Assembly (NCBI GenBank): GCA_000158655.1
Contig: EQ973344.1
Coordinates: 101,439-164,684, forward strand
DNA: 63,246 bases
DNA from: [Clostridium] methylpentosum DSM 5476
GTDB lineage: Bacteria > Bacillota > Clostridia > Oscillospirales > Ruminococcaceae
Direction: 5' to 3'
The translations under genes and the position numbers were made by a program. Positions within the stretch are counted from its first letter, which is position 1. Each line of letters opens with the position of its first letter. The notes under the pieces are model-generated. The model did no database searches, had not been told where the DNA came from, and saw only the letters and a program-made list of their open reading frames with translations. Below are positions 27,137 through 37,884 of the stretch, in pieces.

Positions 27137-28282
27137 ATGAAAAACATCAGCATTCTCGGGTCAACCGGCTCGATCGGCACCCAGGCCCTCACCCTTGTGC
27201 GCCAGCACCCAAATTCTTTCCGGGCTGTGGCGCTCGCTGCAAACACAAATATTGACCTGCTCGAAGCCCAGGCAAGGGAATATCAGCTGAAACTTGTGTG
27301 TATATATGATAACAAGCGGTATCCTGAACTCAAGCAGCGGCTGGCGGACACCCCGATCGAAGTGGTCTGCGGGATGGAAGGACTGTGCAGGGCCGCTGCT
27401 TTCGACGGGGCAGACACCCTGCTCAATGCAGTGGTCGGGATGATCGGCCTGCAGCCCACCCTTGCCGCAATTGAGGCGGGAAAAGAGATTGCGCTCGCCA
27501 ACAAGGAAACTCTTGTCACAGGCGGAGCGCTTGTAATGCAGGCCGCGCGGGAGAAAAACGTCCCAATCTACCCGGTCGACAGCGAGCACTCGGCGATTTT
27601 CCAATCCATGCAGGGAGGAACTCCCTCCCAGGTGCGGAAAATCCTGCTCACCGCTTCGGGCGGGCCTTTTTTTGGACGGACCAGGCAGCAACTTGAAGGT
27701 GTGACGGTGGAGCAGGCGCTCGCCCACCCCAACTGGAGCATGGGCAAGAAAATCACGATCGACAGCGCAACCCTCATGAACAAAGGGCTTGAACTCATCG
27801 AAGCGGTGTGGCTGTTTGACAAATCCCCTGACGACATCGAAATCGTCGTGCACCGGGAGAGCGTCATCCACTCTGCGGTGGAGTACGCCGACGGCGCGGT
27901 CATTGCCCAGCTCGGCGTTCCCGACATGAAGCTCCCGATTCAGTATGCGCTGACCTATCCCGATCGGATGGACTGCGGGGCAAAGCCACTCTCCCTCTTC
28001 GACTATGGGAGCCTCACCTTTGCCCGCCCGGACGAGGAGACGTTTGCCTGTCTCGCTGCCTGCCGGGAGGCGATCCGGCGGGGCGGTCTCTATCCCACCC
28101 TTGTCAACGGGGCAAACGAACAGGCAGTGGCCCTCTTCCTGGAGGGAAAAATCCGCTTTCTGCAGATCGGGGAACTTGTCACCGACGCGCTTTCCCTCCG
28201 CGTGCCGCAGGACGGCTTGACGCTCGAGGGGATTCTCGAGGCGGACCGGGCTGCCCGGGAATTTGTGCGTTCCCGCGTCTGA
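27137..28282 (+). CDS. dxr: 1-deoxy-D-xylulose 5-phosphate reductoisomerase
   Basis: 381 residues. NADPH-binding GSTGSIGTQAL at the N-terminus, NKETLV, the metal/substrate site PVDSEHSAIFQ, the GGPF loop, and MNKGLELIEA. It is the committed step of the MEP pathway, which also includes ispG downstream in this run. It starts 16 bases after cdsA. Confidence 0.98.
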   Translation: MKNISILGSTGSIGTQALTLVRQHPNSFRAVALAANTNIDLLEAQAREYQLKLVCIYDNKRYPELKQRLADTPIEVVCGMEGLCRAAAFDGADTLLNAVVGMIGLQPTLAAIEAGKEIALANKETLVTGGALVMQAAREKNVPIYPVDSEHSAIFQSMQGGTPSQVRKILLTASGGPFFGRTRQQLEGVTVEQALAHPNWSMGKKITIDSATLMNKGLELIEAVWLFDKSPDDIEIVVHRESVIHSAVEYADGAVIAQLGVPDMKLPIQYALTYPDRMDCGAKPLSLFDYGSLTFARPDEETFACLAACREAIRRGGLYPTLVNGANEQAVALFLEGKIRFLQIGELVTDALSLRVPQDGLTLEGILEADRAAREFVRSRV

Positions 28283-28380
28283 CCCAGCGAATGCAGGACC
28301 AGACGGAACGCTCATCTGATTTCGCCTGACGCGGGCGGCTCCGCGCATGTGCGGACAAAATTTACGGCTGGAGGTACCGA

Positions 28381-29409
28381 ATGTCTACTGTCATCACCAT
28401 TCTGCTCACGATCCTCATCTTTGGAATCATCATATTCATTCACGAACTGGGACATTTTCTTGTGGCAAAAGCCTGCGGCATCCGGGTCAACGAATTCTCA
28501 ATGGGCATGGGCCCCACTCTGCTCAAACGCCAGAAAGGGGAGACTCAGTACTCGCTGCGCGCCTTCCCAATCGGTGGCTTTGTCGCCATGGAGGGCGAGG
28601 AGGAGGACTCGGAGGACGAGCGCGCGTTCAACAAAAAGCCGGTGATCAAACGGGTGGCGGTTGTGCTCGCGGGCGCTATAATGAACTTTATTCTCGGTGT
28701 GCTGCTTATGGCGATCATCACCGGCGCGCAGGGACAGATTGCGACTACTCGGGTCTCCGGCTTTCAGGAGGGTTCCCTCGCCCAGCAGTCGGGCCTTCAA
28801 ATAGGGGATGAGATTGTAAAGGTCAACGGGCATGGGATTGTCTCCAATGCGGATCTGCGTTTTCAACTCTCCCGCATCGGGGCGGAGGAGCCAATCAACA
28901 TGGTCGTCAAACGGGACGGCCAAAAGGTCAAGCTCGACAATGTGGAATACGAAATTGTTGAGCAGAACGGACAGAAATCCCGCAAGCTCGGGATTGACAT
29001 TGCGGTTGAGGACCTCGGCCCGGGCAATTTCATTTCCTCCACCATCGGCAACTCGGTCTTTTACGGCAAGCTCGTCTGGGCCTCTCTCGGGGACCTTGTC
29101 ACCGGCAAGGTGAGCGTGAGCGAGCTCTCCGGTCCGGTCGGCGTCGCGCAGGCGGTGGGCCAGGCGCAGTCCTATGGCCTGCTCTCGGTGCTCTCCCTCT
29201 TTGCGTTTATCACGATTAACGTCGGCGTCTTTAACCTCCTGCCTTTCCCCGCGCTCGACGGCGGACAGTTTGTCTTTTTGATGATCGAGGCGATCCGAAG
29301 AAAACCCGTGAAACAAGAAATCAAAGGCTACATCACCTTCGCCGGCTTTGCGCTGCTCATGCTGCTTATGGTGTTTGTTACCGTCAAGGACATTTTCAGA
29401 TTATTCTGA
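28381..29409 (+). CDS. rseP: Site-2 intramembrane metalloprotease, RseP family
   Basis: 342 residues. The zinc site HELGH is in the first membrane helix (about residue 21), the second metal-binding segment is LLPFPALDGG, and one PDZ domain (about residues 120-200) lies between. It cleaves membrane proteins such as anti-sigma factors or leftover signal peptides. The cdsA-dxr-rseP-ispG order is conserved in Firmicutes. RBS GGAGG. Confidence 0.96.
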   Translation: MSTVITILLTILIFGIIIFIHELGHFLVAKACGIRVNEFSMGMGPTLLKRQKGETQYSLRAFPIGGFVAMEGEEEDSEDERAFNKKPVIKRVAVVLAGAIMNFILGVLLMAIITGAQGQIATTRVSGFQEGSLAQQSGLQIGDEIVKVNGHGIVSNADLRFQLSRIGAEEPINMVVKRDGQKVKLDNVEYEIVEQNGQKSRKLGIDIAVEDLGPGNFISSTIGNSVFYGKLVWASLGDLVTGKVSVSELSGPVGVAQAVGQAQSYGLLSVLSLFAFITINVGVFNLLPFPALDGGQFVFLMIEAIRRKPVKQEIKGYITFAGFALLMLLMVFVTVKDIFRLF

Positions 29410-29427
29410 CTGAAATAAGGAGAAATT

Positions 29428-30168
29428 ATGGAACAGGAACGGAAAATTGCAGTGCTCATAGACGCTGACAACGTTTCGCAAAAATATATCAAGTACATTC
29501 TCGATGAGATCGCCAAGCACGGATTGCCGACCTACAAGCGGATTTACGGCGACTGGACCAGCCCGCAGCTCGCGCGGTGGAAGGATGTGCTGCTCGACTA
29601 TTCGATCACCCCGATTCAGCAGTACAGCTACACAGCGGGAAAAAACTCCACCGACTCGGCGCTTATCATCGACGCCATGGACATTCTTTACTCCCACAAC
29701 ATCAACGGGTTTTGCATTGTTTCGAGCGACAGCGACTTTACCCGCCTTGTCGTGCGGCTGCGAGAGTCGGGCATGTACGTGGTCGGCATGGGGGAGAAAA
29801 AGACCCCGAAACCGTTCATCGCGGCCTGCGAGCAGTTCAAGTACCTCGAAGCGCTCGCCCAGATCGACGAACCTAAGGTGATCCCCCAAAACACCGTCAA
29901 GGTGCCGGAAGAGCTCAAAAAGCTCACCCGGTCGATCCGCAACATTATCACCGATATTTCGGATGAGGACGGTTGGGCATCGATGAGCAAGGTCGGCAAC
30001 ATTCTCAACAAGCGGGAACCGGATTTTGACCCCCGCAACTACGGGTATCCCAAGCTCACCAGCCTGGTCAAGGCAATTCACGTCTTTGAGGTAGATGCCC
30101 GTAAGACGAGCAATCCTCATGTGAACAACTATTTTATCAAAAACAAGGAAACTGGAAAACGCCGTTAG
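29428..30168 (+). CDS. NYN-domain protein with LOTUS/OST-HTH tail
   Basis: 246 residues. Residues 1-145 look like a NYN (PIN-like) nuclease domain: VLIDADN at the start, the acidic residue in NSTDSALIIDAMD, and SSDSDFTRL, giving the usual acidic cluster. Residues 165-230 resemble an OST-HTH/LOTUS RNA-binding fold (WASMSKVGNILNKREPDFDPRNYG). It is likely an RNA nuclease or RNA-binding protein. It sits between rseP and ispG, 18 and 10 bases from each, so it is transcribed with essential lipid genes. Its target is unknown. Confidence 0.85.
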   Translation: MEQERKIAVLIDADNVSQKYIKYILDEIAKHGLPTYKRIYGDWTSPQLARWKDVLLDYSITPIQQYSYTAGKNSTDSALIIDAMDILYSHNINGFCIVSSDSDFTRLVVRLRESGMYVVGMGEKKTPKPFIAACEQFKYLEALAQIDEPKVIPQNTVKVPEELKKLTRSIRNIITDISDEDGWASMSKVGNILNKREPDFDPRNYGYPKLTSLVKAIHVFEVDARKTSNPHVNNYFIKNKETGKRR

Positions 30169-30178
30169 GGAGGACATA

Positions 30179-31228
30179 TTGGTGCAAAGAAGGAAGGTAA
30201 AACAGGTACGGCTCGGAGCGCTCACGATTGGTGGGGAGAAAATCACCGTCCAGTCGATGCTCAACAAGCCGGCACACGACATTGTGGGGAGCGTTGCTCA
30301 GGCCGTCGAGCTCGAGCGAGCGGGCTGCGAAATTGTCCGCGCTGCGATTCCAGACAAAGACGCGGTACGGCTCATCGGGGCAATCAAAAAGGAAATTTCA
30401 ATCCCCCTTGTGGCGGATATTCACTTTGATTACCGCCTCGCTCTTGAGGCAGTTGCGGCGGGGATTGACAAAATTCGCATCAACCCCGGCAACATCGGGG
30501 AGGATTCGCGGGTGAAACAGGTGGCGGACGCCTGCCGCACCGCGGGTATCCCCATCCGGATCGGGGTCAATTCGGGGTCGCTGGAAAAAAACATCCTCGC
30601 CAAATACGGCCGCCCGACGCCCGAGGCACTTGTGGAGAGCGCGCTCTACCACGTCTCCCTCCTCAACAAGTTTGATTTTGACGACATTGTGATCTCGATC
30701 AAATCCTCCGACGTTGAAACGATGATTTCAGCCTATGAACTGCTCGCGCAGCAGTGCGACTATCCGTTACACCTCGGGGTGACCGAGGCGGGCACTGACC
30801 GAATGGGGCTGATCAAATCCTCCATCGGCATCGGCAGCCTGCTCGTCAAAGGGATTGGCGACACCATCCGGGTCTCTCTCACAAGCGACCCGATCAATGA
30901 GATCGCGGCGGGAAAGGATATCCTCAAGGCACTTGGGCTGTGCAAGAACACGGTGACTATGGTCTCATGCCCCACCTGCGGACGGACCAGAATTGACCTG
31001 ATCGCCCTTGCCAACAAGGTTGAACAGGCGGTGAGCGGAATTGAAAAGCCGCTTAAAGTCGCGGTGATGGGTTGCGTCGTCAACGGCCCGGGCGAGGCGC
31101 GGGACGCCGACCTCGGCATTGCGGGAGGCGACGGCTGCGCTGTGCTCTTTAAAAGAGGAGAAATTATCCGAAAAGTCAGCGAGGAGGAGATATTGCCTGC
31201 GCTGCTCGAAGAAATTGACCGATACTAG
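30179..31228 (+). CDS. ispG: 4-hydroxy-3-methylbut-2-en-1-yl diphosphate synthase
   Basis: 349 residues, TIM-barrel plus an iron-sulfur domain. The [4Fe-4S] ligands are in SCPTCGRT and GCVVNGPGE. QSMLNKPAHD and ADIHFDYRLA are barrel motifs. It is the penultimate MEP-pathway step. The start may be TTG 30179 or GTG 30182; GGGAGG ends near 30173, and GTG is slightly better spaced. Confidence 0.97.
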   Translation: MVQRRKVKQVRLGALTIGGEKITVQSMLNKPAHDIVGSVAQAVELERAGCEIVRAAIPDKDAVRLIGAIKKEISIPLVADIHFDYRLALEAVAAGIDKIRINPGNIGEDSRVKQVADACRTAGIPIRIGVNSGSLEKNILAKYGRPTPEALVESALYHVSLLNKFDFDDIVISIKSSDVETMISAYELLAQQCDYPLHLGVTEAGTDRMGLIKSSIGIGSLLVKGIGDTIRVSLTSDPINEIAAGKDILKALGLCKNTVTMVSCPTCGRTRIDLIALANKVEQAVSGIEKPLKVAVMGCVVNGPGEARDADLGIAGGDGCAVLFKRGEIIRKVSEEEILPALLEEIDRY

Positions 31229-31237
31229 GGGAGAAAC

Positions 31238-34200
31238 ATGAGTAATTTATCCGGAATTTTCGGCTCGCTCGAGGGCTGTCAATCTGTTTTTGCACCGCTT
31301 GACCGGGGGGAACTCCTCCAGGTTGTCCACTCCCGGGACAAGGGGTATATGAAGCTGTTCATCAAGTTTCCCGAAATCGTCCCGCAGGGATCGATTCAGG
31401 CCTGTGCGGACTTTTTAAAGGACGCCCTCAGTCTGCACGCCTTTTACCTGTATCCAAAATACACCCCCGACCTGTTTACGGTTGAGTATTTTCCGTATGT
31501 GGTGGAGCGCCTCAAGCAGGTGTCCTCTCTCATCAACGGATTCCTCGACGACTGCGAGGCGCGCCTGGAAGGGGACGTGCTCTATCTCACCCTCAAGCGG
31601 GGTGGACACGACCGCCTCATGCAGGCTCAGGCGGATCGCAGGATTTCCGATCTTATTTTTGAGGAATTTTCCCTCCGACTCAAGGTAGAATTTGAGGGCA
31701 CGCTGAGTATCACAAAAGAGATTGAAAACACGCTGCGGGAGGCGATCCCAGCCCCTCCGCCGCCGGTCTACAAGCCAAAGCCAGCCGCCCCATCCCCGCA
31801 GGCGGGACAGTCCCCGCCCTGGGAGGAGCGCCGCAGCGAGTCCAAGAAACCCCCGCAGGGGGAGGTGACGATCAACCTCATGAACCTGCCCTTCCTGCGG
31901 GAGGGCTCCAAGGTCATCTCGGGCAAAAAGATCGGAATCGCGCCGACGCCGCTCAATGAAATTCACGAGCAGCGGGAAAATGTCGCGGTGTGGGGGGATG
32001 TGTTTGACATCCAGTCCCGCGAGTACAACGAGGGTAAAAAGCAGATTCTCACCTATGCGTTCACCGATTACACCAATTCCATGACCTTCAAGCTGTTCTG
32101 TGACACCAACAAACTCGACAAGTACGACGACCTCAAAAAGGGCGCCACCGTGTTTATCCGCGGCGACGTCAATTTTGACAAATACGACAAGGAACTTGTC
32201 TTCAAGCCGAGCGACATCATGGTGGTCAAAAAGGCGCAGCGCAACGACAATGCGGATGAAAAGCGGGTCGAGCTGCATTTACATACCAACATGTCCGCCA
32301 TGGACGCACTCACTCCGGCCGGCAAGCTCATCAAGACCGCTTACAATTGGGGGCACAAGGCGATTGCGATCACCGACCATGGGGTGGTGCAGGCGTTTCC
32401 CGACGCGATGAATGCGGTCGACGACATCCGGCGGTCGGGTGGGGAGTTCAAAATCATCTACGGCCTGGAGTCCTACTTCTGTGACGACTGCGTGGCCGCG
32501 GTGTACGGCAGGGAAAAACAGCCGCTGGAGGGAGAGTTCGTGGTGTTCGACACCGAGACGACCGGCCTCAATGCCCAGACCGAACGGCTCACCGAGATCG
32601 GCGCAGTGGTGCTCAAAAACGGGGAAATCACCGAAGAATACGACGAGTTTGTCAACCCTGAGAAGCCGATCCCGCCCAAAATCACCGAGCTCACCGGCAT
32701 CACCGACTCGATGGTTGCAGATGCGCCAACTGAGAAGGAGGCGCTCGAGCGCTTTTTTGCGTTTGCCAAGGGCCGCATCCTGATTGCCCACAACGCAAAC
32801 TTTGATATGGGCTTTCTGGCTGCGGCGGCGGCACGGCACGGGCTCTCCTGTGACTTCACCTACATCGATACCCTGCCGATCGTGCGCACCCTTTTCCCGA
32901 CGCTGCGCAATCACAAGCTCGACACCGTGGTCAAGCACCTCAAACTTGGGGACTTTAACCACCACCGCGCCTGCGACGACGCGAAAATTCTCGGTCTGGT
33001 GTTCGCCGAAGTGGCCAAACGGCTGATCCAAGAAAAGGGCGTAGCGGACATCGCCGACATCAACAACTGCCTCGGCGGCGCGAAGGACTACAAAAAACTG
33101 CGCACCTACCACCAGATCATCCTCGTCAAAAACAACACCGGGCTCAAAAACCTCTACAAGCTGGTGTCCTACGGCCATCTCAACTACTTTTATAAAAAGC
33201 CTCGGGTGCTCAAAAGCGACCTGGTCAAGCACCGGGAGGGACTGCTCATCGGCAGCGCCTGCGAGGCGGGCGAGCTCTACCAGGCAGTGGCGGATGGAAA
33301 GAGCTGGGAGGATCTGTGTAAAATTGCCGACTTTTACGATTACCTTGAGATACAGCCGATCGGCAACAACGCCTTTATGATTCGCAGCGGCCTAGTGCCC
33401 GACGAGGAACGGCTCAAAGAGTACAACCGCACCATTGTCAAACTCGGCGAACATCTTGGCAAGCCGGTTGTCGCAACCTGCGACGTGCATTTCCAGGACG
33501 CGGCGGATGCGAACTACCGCGCCATCATCATGGCGGCGCTCAAGTTTAAGGATGCGGACAACCAGGCGCCCCTCTATCTGCGCACTACCGACGAGATGCT
33601 GAAGGAATTCGCCTATCTTGGGGAGGAAAAGGCGTACGAGGTGGTGGTGACCAACACCAACAAGATTGCCGATATGGTGGAAGGGGATCTGCGCCCCATT
33701 CCCAAGGGAACCTACACCCCGAAAATTGAGGGGGCAGAGGAGGACTTACAGCGGATCACCTGGCAGCGGGCAAAAGACATGTACGGCGACCCGGTGCCCG
33801 AGCTCGTCAAGAACCGGCTCGACCGAGAGCTCTCCTCGATCATCAAGCACGGTTTCTCAGTGCTTTACATGATTGCGCAAAAACTCGTGTACGAATCGGA
33901 GAGCAACGGCTACCTCGTCGGCTCCCGTGGTTCGGTCGGCTCATCGTTCGTCGCCACAATGGCGGGTATCTCGGAGGTCAACCCTCTCCCACCGCACTAC
34001 GCCTGCCCGAACTGCAAGCACAGCGAGTTCATCACCGACGGCTCGGTCGGCTCCGGCTTTGACTTGCCTCCTAAGGACTGCCCCCACTGTGGCACCTTCA
34101 TGAACCGCGACGGGCACGACATCCCGTTCGAGACCTTCCTCGGATTTGACGGTGACAAGGCGCCGGATATCGACCTCAACTTCAGCGGCGAATATCAGTC

Positions 34201-35599
34201 CTCCGCCCATCGCTACACCGAGGAACTGTTCGGCAAGGACCACGTGTTCAAGGCGGGTACCATCTCGACAGTCGCAGAAAAAACCGCTTACGGCTACGCC
34301 CTCAAATACCTCGAAGAGCGAGAAAAAACGGTGCACAAGGCAGAAGAACTGCGCCTTGCGCGCGGCTGCGAGGGAATCAAGCGCACCACCGGGCAGCACC
34401 CCGGCGGCATGGTCGTTGTGCCCTCTGACTATGAGGTGTACGACTTCACCCCGGTGCAGCACCCGGCGGACGATGCGAACAGCGACATTATCACCACCCA
34501 CTTTGACTTCCATTCGCTGCACGACACCATTCTCAAGCTCGACGAGCTCGGACACGATGTTCCGACCCTGTACAAGCATCTCGAGGATTTGACCGGCACC
34601 AAGGTGCTCGACATTCCGACGAGCGATGAAAAGGTCATCAGCCTCTTCACCTCGACCGAGGCGCTTGGGGTCACCCCGGAGCAGATTTACAGCAAAACCG
34701 GCACCCTCTCACTTCCTGAGATGGGTACCCCGTTCGTGCGGCAGATGCTGCTCGACTCTCAGCCCAAATGCTTCTCCGACCTGCTTCAGATTTCGGGACT
34801 CTCCCACGGCACCGACGTGTGGCTCAACAACGCGCAGGACCTGATCAAAAACGGCACCTGCACCATCAGTGAGGTCATCGGAACCCGTGACAACATCATG
34901 ACCTACCTGCTGCACAAGGGGCTCGAGCCCAAAATGGCGTTTAAAATCATGGAAATTACCCGTAAGGGCAAGGCGCCCAAGCTGCTCACCGAGGAGCACA
35001 TTCAGGCGATGAAAGAGCACGGAGTCCCCCAGTGGTATGTGGACAGCTGTATGAAAATCAAATACATGTTCCCCAAGGCCCATGCGGCAGCCTATGTCAT
35101 CGCGGCGATCCGACTCGGGTGGTACAAGGTCTACCGCCCGCTCGAATACTATGCGGCGTTCTTTACAGTGCGCGGCGGCGACTTTGACGTGGAGACGACG
35201 ATGCGGGGGCAGGGAAGCGTTGCGATGAAACTCGAGGAGCTCAAGGCCAAGGGCAACGACCGCTCCCAAAAGGAGAGCGACACCTTTGACACCCTGCTCA
35301 TCATCAACGAGATGCTTTGCCGCGGGTTGGAGTTTCTCCCGGTGGACCTTTACAAATCCCATGCAGTAAAATACACAATTGAGGATGGGAAAATCCGTCT
35401 GCCCTTCAACTCTCTCAAAGGTCTTGGCGAGGCCGCTGCAAGAAATTTGCAGGAGGCGGGAGAGCAGGGAGAATACATTTCGGTCGACGAAGTGTCTACC
35501 CGTTCCGGCGTCTCTAAATCGGTGATTGAGACCTTAGAGGAAGCTGGCGTGTTCGGGGATATGCCCAAGACGAGCCAGATGACGCTGTTCGGATTTTAA
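31238..35599 (+). CDS. polC: DNA polymerase III PolC-type alpha subunit
   Basis: 1453 residues, the Gram-positive replicative polymerase. In order: N-terminal domain, a proline-rich linker (about 170-190), an OB fold, the PHP domain starting HLHTN (about 346), an inserted DEDD proofreading exonuclease (DTETTGL at about 438), the rest of PHP, a zinc site (CPNC, CPHC near 925-955), and the polymerase core with DIDLNF (about 977). No frame break. It follows ispG by 9 bases. Confidence 0.98.
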   Translation: MSNLSGIFGSLEGCQSVFAPLDRGELLQVVHSRDKGYMKLFIKFPEIVPQGSIQACADFLKDALSLHAFYLYPKYTPDLFTVEYFPYVVERLKQVSSLINGFLDDCEARLEGDVLYLTLKRGGHDRLMQAQADRRISDLIFEEFSLRLKVEFEGTLSITKEIENTLREAIPAPPPPVYKPKPAAPSPQAGQSPPWEERRSESKKPPQGEVTINLMNLPFLREGSKVISGKKIGIAPTPLNEIHEQRENVAVWGDVFDIQSREYNEGKKQILTYAFTDYTNSMTFKLFCDTNKLDKYDDLKKGATVFIRGDVNFDKYDKELVFKPSDIMVVKKAQRNDNADEKRVELHLHTNMSAMDALTPAGKLIKTAYNWGHKAIAITDHGVVQAFPDAMNAVDDIRRSGGEFKIIYGLESYFCDDCVAAVYGREKQPLEGEFVVFDTETTGLNAQTERLTEIGAVVLKNGEITEEYDEFVNPEKPIPPKITELTGITDSMVADAPTEKEALERFFAFAKGRILIAHNANFDMGFLAAAAARHGLSCDFTYIDTLPIVRTLFPTLRNHKLDTVVKHLKLGDFNHHRACDDAKILGLVFAEVAKRLIQEKGVADIADINNCLGGAKDYKKLRTYHQIILVKNNTGLKNLYKLVSYGHLNYFYKKPRVLKSDLVKHREGLLIGSACEAGELYQAVADGKSWEDLCKIADFYDYLEIQPIGNNAFMIRSGLVPDEERLKEYNRTIVKLGEHLGKPVVATCDVHFQDAADANYRAIIMAALKFKDADNQAPLYLRTTDEMLKEFAYLGEEKAYEVVVTNTNKIADMVEGDLRPIPKGTYTPKIEGAEEDLQRITWQRAKDMYGDPVPELVKNRLDRELSSIIKHGFSVLYMIAQKLVYESESNGYLVGSRGSVGSSFVATMAGISEVNPLPPHYACPNCKHSEFITDGSVGSGFDLPPKDCPHCGTFMNRDGHDIPFETFLGFDGDKAPDIDLNFSGEYQSSAHRYTEELFGKDHVFKAGTISTVAEKTAYGYALKYLEEREKTVHKAEELRLARGCEGIKRTTGQHPGGMVVVPSDYEVYDFTPVQHPADDANSDIITTHFDFHSLHDTILKLDELGHDVPTLYKHLEDLTGTKVLDIPTSDEKVISLFTSTEALGVTPEQIYSKTGTLSLPEMGTPFVRQMLLDSQPKCFSDLLQISGLSHGTDVWLNNAQDLIKNGTCTISEVIGTRDNIMTYLLHKGLEPKMAFKIMEITRKGKAPKLLTEEHIQAMKEHGVPQWYVDSCMKIKYMFPKAHAAAYVIAAIRLGWYKVYRPLEYYAAFFTVRGGDFDVETTMRGQGSVAMKLEELKAKGNDRSQKESDTFDTLLIINEMLCRGLEFLPVDLYKSHAVKYTIEDGKIRLPFNSLKGLGEAAARNLQEAGEQGEYISVDEVSTRSGVSKSVIETLEEAGVFGDMPKTSQMTLFGF

Positions 35600-35612
35600 G
35601 GAAGTGGTCCAG

Positions 35613-35945
35613 ATGTGGCGCAGTCCAGAGTTTGTAAACAAGATTCGGTTGAAATGCCTTGCATGTACAATGGGAGCTTTTCTAGTTGAGATTGTACTGA
35701 TGATCATTCTCGATGGATTTTACCAGGAACTGACTGCCGGGCTTCCCCTTCTGCTGTTTACCGGTGTGCTGAGTGTGTATCTGCTTGGTTACTATCGCAA
35801 CCGCAAGATTCTCTTTTCGGAGGAGAATCTCGGAACAGACTGGTGTGCATTTTTGCAGCTGGAAATCGTCGGGGTAGTCATCTGTATTGTGTTTTTCCTA
35901 TTGATTTCTATTTTAATTCTGGCAACTCAGGGAATTAGCCGCTGA
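35613..35945 (+). CDS. Small membrane protein, unknown function
   Basis: 110 residues with three hydrophobic stretches (about 18-38, 44-62, 84-106). No motif recognised. The ATG at 35613 is 9 bases from AAGGA; an in-frame GTG at 35604 is too close to it. It lies 13 bases after polC, so it is probably the last gene of that operon. Confidence 0.6.
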   Translation: MWRSPEFVNKIRLKCLACTMGAFLVEIVLMIILDGFYQELTAGLPLLLFTGVLSVYLLGYYRNRKILFSEENLGTDWCAFLQLEIVGVVICIVFFLLISILILATQGISR

Positions 35946-36061
35946 TTTCAGCTGCCCTATACCGATCTAACTGACTTTCAATGGAAAATCTCCATATGGG
36001 ATAGAGGTTTCCGGCGGTATACTGGAAACAGAGCAATGTTAAAGAGCAATAAAAGAGCAGA

Positions 36062-36106
36062 ATCCCCCCGCGGAAGGTTGTTTGTAGCCTTTCCGTGGGG
36101 GGATTT
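36062..36106. terminator. Bidirectional terminator between convergent units
   Basis: A long stem formed by AATCCCCCCGCGGAAGG and CCTTTCCGTGGGGGGATT (one mismatch) with A/T tails. It serves the polC operon and the minus-strand ABC operon. Confidence 0.85.
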
Positions 36107-36138
36107 TATAGAGAGCTGGGCTTATTCAAGGGGAATCG

Positions 36139-37884
36139 TCAGCGGTTCTCTGATTGTATGATCCAGTTCGAGCTTTCCGACTGGAGGGCGACCATATGGG
36201 AATACAGGCCGCGCTGTGCCAGCAGATTCTGCGGCGCGCCTTCCTCTGCGACACGGCCATCGGACAAGACGACGATTTTATCCGCTCCCGCCACGGTCCG
36301 CATGCGGTGGGCGATCACAAGCACTGTTTTGTTCTGGATCAAGCGGGAGAGAGCGGATTGGATCAGCGTCTCATTTTCCACATCGAGGGAGGCTGTGGCT
36401 TCGTCCAGCAAAATGATGGGGGCATCTTTTAAAAATGCTCTGGCAATGGAAATGCGCTGTCGCTCACCTCCGGAAAGCTCACAGCCATTCTCTCCAATGC
36501 GGCTGTTCCATCCGTCCGGCAGTCTTTCGGCAAATTCGTCGCAGTTTGCAAGCCGCGCCGCTGCCAGCACTTCCTCATCTGTCGCATCTTTGCGCCCAAT
36601 GCGGATGTTTTCCAAAATTGTGTTGTCAAACAGGGTTACGTCCTGAAAGACAATGGCATAAAGGGAGAGCAGCGCTTCGGGGTCTATTTTTGCGACGTCC
36701 ATGCAACCCACGGTAATCCTACCGCGACTCACGTCCCAAAAGCGGGCGGCAAGGCGGGAAACTGTCGTTTTTCCACCGCCTGAAGGCCCCACCAGTGCCG
36801 TGACCTCCCCCTGCTTTGCCGTGAAGGAGACATCTTCCAGCACCGTTTCCCCGCTGTGATAGGCAAAGCCCACATGATCGAATTCAATGTCATAGCCACG
36901 GTTAGAAAGCTTTGTTGTGCCCTCCTGTACAGGGTGATCCATAATCTCTTTCATGCGGGCAACGTTGGTGCGCGTACTGATGACCGCCGCCAGATTTTGC
37001 AAAACGCCCTGCAAGGGGTCGTAAATCCGCGAGACCACCAGTAGGAACAGGAAGAAAGTCAGTACGTCCAGTGTTCCTTGGATCAGCAGCATGGAACCCA
37101 CCAGTGCCACCGTGGCGATGCCCAGCTTTAGCAGCAGAGAGGCGGAAACGACAAACACCGCCGTACCGAATTCGCTGATGACAGAACGGTGCTCGACTGC
37201 TTTTATTTTTTGGTCTAGCCCGATCAAATAGAGGTCTTCCGCATTGCAGGACTTTAAATCCCGGACTGTCTCAATACACTCCTGAATACCGTCGGCGCAG
37301 GCTATCTTTGCGTCCATAGACTTCCGGCTCAACCGCCCCTGCACCTTGGCGGACAGCCAGACGATGGCAAAGGAGATGGGCAGAACCCACAGCGCGGCCA
37401 GCGCCATGCGCCAGTCGTAGAAAAACAGGCTGACCGCCACCAGTACAGTGGAGATCATCGCACCGAACAGCTCCGGAATATAGTGGGAAAAGGTTCCCTC
37501 CAAAGAGGCGCAGTCTGCCATGATGGTGCTGGTCAGATCGGCCAGGTCTTTCTTCCCAAAAAAGGACAGCGGAATTTTCCGCAGCTTTTCGGCCAGAGTA
37601 ATGCGGCGAATGCCGCTTTCTTTGTAGGTGGCAAAGTAGGTGGCGTTGTACTGGAACCAGGTGGCCAGCAGGATGAGGCCGACGCAGACTGCGCAGCCAA
37701 CCAGGTACAACCAGATACCCGCTCGGTCAACGCCGCCGTTCATCAGTTCCTGTACCAACAGATACAACAGTCCCACCGGGAACATAAAGGAAAGGTTTTG
37801 CAGCGCACAGGCAATGCAGCCCTTAACAAGGTCTTTCGCCCCCTGATGCGACAAGGCGTATTTTTTTTGAATTCTCTCAATCAT
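36139..37884 (-). CDS. ABC exporter half-transporter, subunit B (resident cassette)
   Basis: 581 residues: membrane domain of about six helices (residues 1-310) fused to a nucleotide-binding domain with GPSGGGKTT (Walker A), LSGGERQR (signature) and IILLDEATAS (Walker B). The ATG at 37884 overlaps the stop of subunit A by four bases, so a heterodimer is expected. It has a close relative in the mobile element at 52443-54173, with the same order and overlap. The substrate is unknown; the TetR regulator suggests a toxic or signalling compound. Such paired TetR-controlled half-transporters also occur in metal-siderophore uptake (IrtAB/YbtPQ type), so import is not excluded. Confidence 0.88.
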   Translation of the reverse strand: MIERIQKKYALSHQGAKDLVKGCIACALQNLSFMFPVGLLYLLVQELMNGGVDRAGIWLYLVGCAVCVGLILLATWFQYNATYFATYKESGIRRITLAEKLRKIPLSFFGKKDLADLTSTIMADCASLEGTFSHYIPELFGAMISTVLVAVSLFFYDWRMALAALWVLPISFAIVWLSAKVQGRLSRKSMDAKIACADGIQECIETVRDLKSCNAEDLYLIGLDQKIKAVEHRSVISEFGTAVFVVSASLLLKLGIATVALVGSMLLIQGTLDVLTFFLFLLVVSRIYDPLQGVLQNLAAVISTRTNVARMKEIMDHPVQEGTTKLSNRGYDIEFDHVGFAYHSGETVLEDVSFTAKQGEVTALVGPSGGGKTTVSRLAARFWDVSRGRITVGCMDVAKIDPEALLSLYAIVFQDVTLFDNTILENIRIGRKDATDEEVLAAARLANCDEFAERLPDGWNSRIGENGCELSGGERQRISIARAFLKDAPIILLDEATASLDVENETLIQSALSRLIQNKTVLVIAHRMRTVAGADKIVVLSDGRVAEEGAPQNLLAQRGLYSHMVALQSESSNWIIQSENR

